64,000 nucleotides of DNA, from positions 97,046-161,045 of the forward strand of contig DF239840.1 of the NCBI GenBank assembly GCA_000507305.1. The letters are read 5' to 3'. The notes under the pieces were generated by a model. The model did not search any database, was not told the origin of the DNA, and saw only the letters and a list, made by a program, of their open reading frames with translations. Below, one piece after another: positions 58,761-64,000 of this stretch. Position numbers and translations under genes: made by a program. Every line of letters begins with the position of its first letter. Position 1 is the first letter of the stretch. The stretch comes from Breviolum minutum Mf 1.05b.01. Its lineage: Eukaryota > Sar > Dinophyceae > Suessiales > Symbiodiniaceae.

Positions 58761-61700
58761 CTAGCGGCAAGGAAGCCGCTCCAGGAGCAACTTGTGGGGC
58801 ATGGTGGCAGTAGCTGGGGGGTAAACAAAATCCTGCTGAGCACCAAGTGAGGATGAAGAGCTTGAAGCAGCCGCTCCCCCGCCAGGAATCTGCAATGGCG
58901 AGAAAAATAGTCTCAATGGTTTCTTGCAACCTGCACACCAGAGAGCCCAAGGAACATATTCCATGCAACACGTTGCAAACCAATTGTTGGATTGGCTTTC
59001 ACCTTTTTGGTTGAAAACTCAATGAAAATCTAGGCTTTCCAAAAGTCCGTGAGGGTGATGAAAAACCTTTCGAAGCAAGATCTCTCAAAAAAACATACAC
59101 TGTTATGATTTGTATTTGCTGTAAAGTCTAGTGATACTAATACCTTGACTAATACGCATAATTAATACGCAACAATAAAACCTCCAGTAAATATAATGTG
59201 ACTACACAAACATATCATATCATAACCATATCACTTGACTTCACATATATATCGAAAATTATCTAGTCTCTATCTACGACTGCACCATGGATCATGTATC
59301 TATGATCACATCTATCTATCTTTATCATATCGAATCAAATCAATTATCATATCATATCAAATCATGTCTGTTTCTTTTCGGCCTATTATCATATCAAAAA
59401 AATCAAATCAAATTGACTCTTTAAATACATCACACCACCACCAAACCATGATAGACACCAAACATCATATTGAGATACGGATGCGATTGATACATTCTGA
59501 ATGACTCGCAGTAGCAATGTCGTAACAGCAACAGTCTCTGGATGAGTACCTGAGTATGAACTAATGGTACTAATTTACTAATGGTACTAATGGTCCTAAT
59601 GGTACACAAAACATATCTTGCCATCTAACTATTGACTAATCACCAATTACACCCCCCAAGTTTAACATAGCCCCTGAAAAACGATGGTTGGAAGACTACT
59701 TTAATTTTGGGATGGTCAGTTTTCAGGGACTATGTTAAACTTCCCGGTGGTACTTCAAATATTGTTACTAAGTTACACCACATCTAGTCGATGAAGATGG
59801 GCTAACTTGTTTGAACCACCAAAAAACATTTATGTCCACCCCCAGCCATAGTTCCCAGGCCCAGGGCCCACCTACCGTGAGCTTCACGTAGACAATTTTC
59901 TTGCTTCGGCCTTGGCCAACTTCCCATCGCAAAGTGCAACTTTCTCGCCCAAGAGTCTTCACCATCTTGTTGATGGAAATGATCTCCTGTTGGTGCCTGC
60001 TAGCGCAAGCTCCAGGATGTTTGGAAAAACATTGATGTGGTGGGCACGGAGCTCTGAGGATTTGCTGCGCTGTGGGCAAATCCGCCAAATTTGCATCTGA
60101 CACACTGAATGTAGTCACCTGGTTGGTGGTTGCAACACATTTGAAAAATACTAGTAATATTAATATTACTCAAAATGGAATTCTTCCCCAAATAGGGGTG
60201 AAATAAAAAATATTTTAAACCACCACCCAGTCACGGATTTGCTGGCAAGGGAAGCTGCATTCATGCTGTGATACTTGATCTTGCCCTCCTCAACCTTTTG
60301 CTTGTAGTCCAAACACTCCTTCTGCCATTCAGAATTTCCGGATCGACCATATGAGGCAAGAGCAGTGAGTCCAGTGCGCTTGGATCTGAACGGCGCAAGG
60401 AAAGCCTCCAAAGTAGCCAGTTGCACAGGAAAATCCGCATCCCCAATGTTCCATGGCGTTTTTGAAACTGGATTTGGTTGCGCAAGCTCCTGATTCTGAA
60501 GATTTTGTCTCCTTTTTCTTGCCGCCTCGCATTTTTGCCTGTTCACCCAGACCTGCTTCGCCTCGGGACTCATGTTCTTCCACTGATGGCTCAAAGCTTG
60601 GAAGGATGGGTCCAGGCAATGCTGTTGCCTTTGTTTTGCAATATAGTAGAAGAGACAATTTCCTGTTTGATGAGGGCGTTTGTGAATCACACGTCTGACT
60701 CTAGCTCTCTTTGCTGCCTGCTGGATCCGTGGATTTGCTTTCTGCAAGCAGCGGCCACCAAGACTTCTAAAGTTCGCCGCTGCTGAGGCAATCACACAGG
60801 CAGAAGCCTGTTGGGGAAAGGTGCGGCAAACAGCCGTGAATCCTCCAGCTATACGCCGCTGCACTGCATGGCATTGCTCTTCCCGCAGGCTTGCAGGTCG
60901 AAACCCACTCATGAAATCTTTCACTGCACGAAAGTAGGCCTGCTTCCTCTCCACTTCATCAATGTTCTTCAAGACCTTTTGCAAAGGTGCTGCGAGGAAT
61001 GGGTCCAAGCAGCATGGGTTTGCTTCCAAAAGTTCTGCCATTGAAGCTTCAAATCGTGCCAGTTGATGGGGAGAAAGCGCATCCAAACCTTCATATTTTT
61101 CCACCCAGCAAAAATTGAAAGGGGCAACCAGAAATCGTGACGACAGTCGCCATTTGATCTGGCTAATGTTGAGAAGTCTTTCGGAAACCAATCTCTCAAA
61201 CAAGTTCGCCTTGGGTTCATCTGCTGGCCAAAATGCATTTGCAACCTGAAACACCTCGCCGCTCCACAGTTGGTTGATTGCTCGGGTCGCATAGGTGCAA
61301 ACGTCAGAAAACACATGTTTCACGTCACTTTGCGCCACCTCAATCATCGGTCCTTTGAAAAACGCTCTCTTCCGTGCCCGCTTCTGTTGGTTCGATTCCG
61401 GGTTTTCCACCTGAGCAATGAAAAAAACCATGGCTGGTTGGGGCATATAGGGCATTATACTCCCGAGGTTTACAGGCATTATAACACACCATTATAAGGA
61501 TCCCTATTAAACAAAAGCTATAATTGAAAGTAGTAAGGGTTTTTTTCGTGGCTCACCTGGTTCTCTTTCCTTTCGTGAATGCTGAAAAGTAGGCGCACAA
61601 GTGGAGAGAGCACAGATGCCAGTGTAAGCGTGCAAAGCAGATTGAAGCATGTGCTCTTGTTCTGGAGGAACTTCTCAGCCTTGCTTTTTCTGGTGTTGTT

Positions 61701-61772
61701 GAGCCGCCGGAAAAACTCTGCATCCTCAAAAACTGCTTGATCTGCATCTTCTGGAACCGGAGCCGCGTTTTC
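58761..61772 (-). CDS. HMG-box-like protein, four phase-0 exons
   Basis: Exons: 61772-61557 (72 codons), 61410-60235 (392), 60118-59876 (81) and 58889-58761 (42 plus stop), each whole-codon with GT-AG borders, giving about 587 residues. Exon 1 may have an earlier partner. Exon 2 starts VENPESNQQKRARKRAFF and contains, at about residues 249-300 of that exon, NCLFYYIAKQRQQHCLDP and ALSHQWKNMSPEAKQVWVN. This is the spacing of an HMG-box (aromatic start, Trp in helix 2, LSxEEK-like turn). Basic clusters flank it. HMG boxes bend DNA, so a nuclear role is likely; the rest of the protein is unrecognised. Exon 3 includes NKMVKTLGRESCTLRWEVGQ. The intron between exons 2 and 3 is a complete introner element. 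Confidence 0.7.
59648..59752. repeat. Foldback element, family B
   Basis: TACACCCCCCAAGTTTAAC at the left pairs with GTTAAACTTCCCGGTGGTA at the right. The CTGAAAA / TTTTCAGGGACTATG arms and the GATGGTTGGAAGACTACTTT centre match the copy at 56.7 kb. It lies just downstream of exon 3 of the HMG-box-like gene, inside its next intron. Confidence 0.75.
60119..60234 (-). mobile_element. Complete introner: intron equals a TIR element with GTGA target duplication
   Basis: On the gene strand: AAATCC|GTGACTGGGTGGTGGTT ... AACCACCAACCAG|GTGACTACA. The ends CTGGGTGGTGGTT and AACCACCAACCAG are inverted repeats (12 of 13). GTGA stands on both sides. Splicing removes exactly one GTGA plus the element, so the mRNA reads as if nothing had been inserted and the frame is kept. 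The GT donor comes from the duplicated target, the AG acceptor from the terminal repeat. Length 116 bases, AT-rich centre. Confidence 0.85.
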
Positions 61773-62009
61773 CTCCGGCGTGGTGTGAAAATTCAAAAGA
61801 CAAAGCTGGATTTAGGCTAGGTTGCTGCAATTTCACGGGGCTAGTCACTGGCCATCTATCAGACCATTCAAAAAATGTTGTGTTGTAGTCACATTTGCTT
61901 CAGTCATGGAAGCTATGTTCATTCTGTAAGTAGTCTTGGTCTTACAGTATACAGTGTACAGTAGTTTACATGAGTTGTAAAATGACTACTAGTTTGTAGT
62001 ACGAAGCAG

Positions 62010-62210
62010 CACTAGAGTAGTACTTTGTCGTACGGAGTAATACTGGAGTAGAACTTTTTAGTACGGAGTAGTACTGGGTACTGTGTGCGTAGGAAAAGTC
62101 GCATGTGGTTGCGGACTGATCTGTGACAGTTAGGCAGAGACTTCAGCATCATCTAGAACTTGGTGTCACATGGAACTGCCTGCTGCAACAAAGCCAACAG
62201 ATGTCAACTT
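62010..62210. repeat. Dispersed repeat, second copy
   Basis: This is the reverse complement of 34705-34880: GAAAAGTCGCATGTGGTTGC, GTGACAGTTAGGCAGAGAC, CATCTAGAACTTGGTGTCAC. It again begins with diverged TACGGAGTAGTACTGG minisatellite units. The frame MELPAATKPTDVNFV starts at 62170 and stops after about 20 residues. Confidence 0.8.
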
Positions 62211-63230
62211 TGTTCCACCCACATGCCGATAACAAAGTCCTGCTGTTGCAAGACATTGGACTTTCCAAAGGCAGCAGCACCAATGCCGTGGCAGGAAAGA
62301 AAAGCCGCCCAAGACAGGAGAGGTGGCATGACCATTTGCCAACGGGACGGCTGATAGACGTGATTGACGCCCAAGAAGAAAACGTTGTGCAAAAGGGCAG
62401 ATGCCTCATCGTCCCAAAAGAATGGCCGCTTAAACGTTTCTACTGCAACCCAAACTATGATTGAAGTCTTTCTCGACTGCAAATTCGTTTGACCAATTGT
62501 TGGGAACAACTAAAGGGAATTCTATGGGATGGTAATAACTTGTTGGACCACCGGACTTGAAAAAATCATAATCATTTTTCAACTATTCATCTAAGGATCC
62601 CAGTCAAAAAAGGGATAATGATATGGACTGGATTGCATCGCAAGACCCCTTGAGGAGTGGGCCACAGTCTGTGAGTAATGGACAATGACAAAGCCGGGAA
62701 ATCAATACATGAAACACTGTACAGAGTACACTTTACATCAAACATCATGATCCAGAAAATAAAAATGTCAGATGCAATACAAACAATCCATCAAACTTCA
62801 ATAAGCTTAACATGTGATTTGACATGAACTGCAAAGGCTAGACATAGGTCATGCAATTGCCTGACCTCTCCTATGCTGCATTGAACTCATCAAGCCCTCG
62901 TATGTGCTAGGGTCAAGATTTTTTTGTGGGAATATCCGAATATGTGTTTTGAACTTTAACAATCTTGACAATCTTGATTGAATTGCTTTGTAAAATCCCC
63001 TGGGATAATTCTAGATTATTGACGCTGTGCGCATACGTAGAGGTCCCGGTGGAAATGAGATAGTGGCACAGTGGTACGAGGATTCAACCACCTAAAGGGA
63101 TGAATTTCTGCTCCACATTTCAAACAAACCCACTTAAGACCAAATTATAGTCTCTTTGTGTGTTCCTTTCACCCTGGCCAAGACACAGCCCACATATAAC
63201 ATCGTGGTGGGTGATGGTAACGGTAACGGT
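62210..63230. other. No supported gene
   Basis: A plus frame (62123-62464) is open for 113 codons across the dispersed repeat and beyond. It contains VAGKKSRPRQERWHDHLPTG but no pattern that I recognise. Confidence 0.4.
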
Positions 63231-63235
63231 TCTAG

Positions 63236-63238
63236 TAC

Positions 63239-63277
<39 letters not shown>

Positions 63278-63302
63278 AAGTAGTAGTAGTAGTAGTAGTA
63301 GT
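63236..63302. repeat. TAG microsatellite
   Basis: About 20 TAG units with one AAG interruption. The poly-Ser and poly-Leu open frames across it are artefacts. Confidence 0.95.
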
Positions 63303-63352
63303 TCAGAAGTAGTAATAATCAAAACAATGTTAAACACAGAAAATGATATCCA

Positions 63353-63665
63353 TCGCTGGGAACGCGCATCTGGCCACTCGGAGCCACTCCTGGAAGCACC
63401 ATGCAGAGCAACCGCAAGATGGGCAGCTCGGTGGTAAGTCCGCTTGTTGGTTCCGACGCGAATGGCAAAGACCGCGACATCGACCACTCGGAGCCACTCC
63501 TGCAAGCACCATGCAGAGCAACCGCAAGATGGGCAGCTCGGTGGTAAGTCCGCTTGTTGCTTCCGACACGAATGGCACAGACCGCGACATCGACCACTCG
63601 GAGCCATTCCTGCAAGCACCATGCGGTAAGTCCGCTTGTTGGTTCAAACGCGAATGACAAAGACC
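63353..63665. repeat. 110-bp tandem repeat, nearly three units
   Basis: CCACTCGGAGCCACTCCTG, CACCATGCAGAGCAACCGC, GATGGGCAGCTCGGTGG, TAAGTCCGCTTGTTGG and GCAAAGACCGCGACATCG repeat with a 110-base period from 63374, 63484 and 63594. The third unit lacks the GCAGAGCAACC-GGTGG block. It is GC-rich against its surroundings. 110 is not a multiple of 3, so the long minus frames crossing it change reading register in each unit. Confidence 0.9.
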
Positions 63666-64000
63666 GCAGAGCAGGGAGGTGTACATAGGGGAGTGTGCAA
63701 AGTAGTAAGTACAGAGAATTGATGGAGTGGATAGACCAGGATAGATGACAAATGGATAGATGGTGATGATGACTTTGGACAACCCGCAAGAGGCCAGTCA
63801 CTATGAGCACGCGGCATGAGACAACCCGCCCTGCAGATGTAGGTAAAGCGAAGGCATTTGCATGGAAGGGTGGTGGCAGGTAATGAGAGGCGAAGATGAA
63901 AAGGCCTGCATCCCTTAGGGTGGACATATCATTATGTCGCAACAGACTAAAGGAACAGCGTCAGCCATTTCCTTTGGTTTAAGACCTACTTCTCACGTCT

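Noticed and set aside
63134..63942. Minus-strand open frames up to 207 codons
   Set aside because: They cross a 110-bp tandem repeat whose period is not a multiple of three, and a poly-Leu microsatellite run; the frames are likely accidental.

Overview
This window looks like nuclear DNA of a dinoflagellate, probably a photosynthetic species of the Symbiodiniaceae kind; the species is not determined. The evidence is as follows. Coding exons are scattered and short to medium in length, separated by long AT-rich, repeat-filled DNA. Every exon I can support with confidence lies on the minus strand, which fits the unidirectional gene order known in these algae. Introns use GT, GA and probably GC donors, mostly with AG|G acceptors. 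One gene belongs to a TIR-like membrane protein family that I associate with dinoflagellates. A possible spliced-leader relic sits upstream of that gene. There are no bacterial operons, ribosome binding sites or rRNA genes. A few N bases (3576, 21088, 35221-35224, 37695, 43398, 54720) mark assembly ambiguities.

Layout by position (genes read right to left). 1-10.9 kb: no convincing gene; a graveyard of small foldback elements (MITE-like), of which I define several families. 10.96-13.2 kb: four-exon gene for a TIR-like multipass membrane protein. 13.8-14.55 kb: tandem repeats. 15.9-25.0 kb: a set of large, mostly phase-0 exons coding for unknown proteins, including a nuclear-looking 386-codon exon and one exon bracketed by a near-perfect inverted repeat. 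26.0-29.7 kb: a 290-310 bp direct repeat enclosing degenerate coding sequence. 30.4-32.2 kb: three isolated exons, one with a CxxC pair. 34.7-35.3 kb: palindromic minisatellite whose flank recurs inverted at 62.0-62.2 kb. 36.25-41.87 kb: a multi-exon C5-cytosine DNA methyltransferase. 41.9-45.05 kb: four different tandem arrays back to back, ending in a 536-bp repeat that carries the same exon three times. 45.56 kb: a tRNA-like gene with an unusual anticodon arm. 47.5-48.05 kb: a Lys-rich/acidic protein. 52.6-55.5 kb: three phase-compatible exons of unknown function. 57.1-57.6 kb: a basic/acidic protein. 58.76-61.77 kb: a four-exon HMG-box-like protein gene.

The most striking observation is the third intron position of the last gene (60234-60119). 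The whole intron is a 116-bp element with 13-bp terminal inverted repeats and a GTGA target duplication. Splicing it out restores the pre-insertion sequence exactly: a textbook introner. A second intron (16252-16093) begins with the same element. The methyltransferase is the clearest enzyme: motifs I, II, IV, VI, VIII, IX and X are recognisable in order, and its exon phases only fit if GA donors are used.
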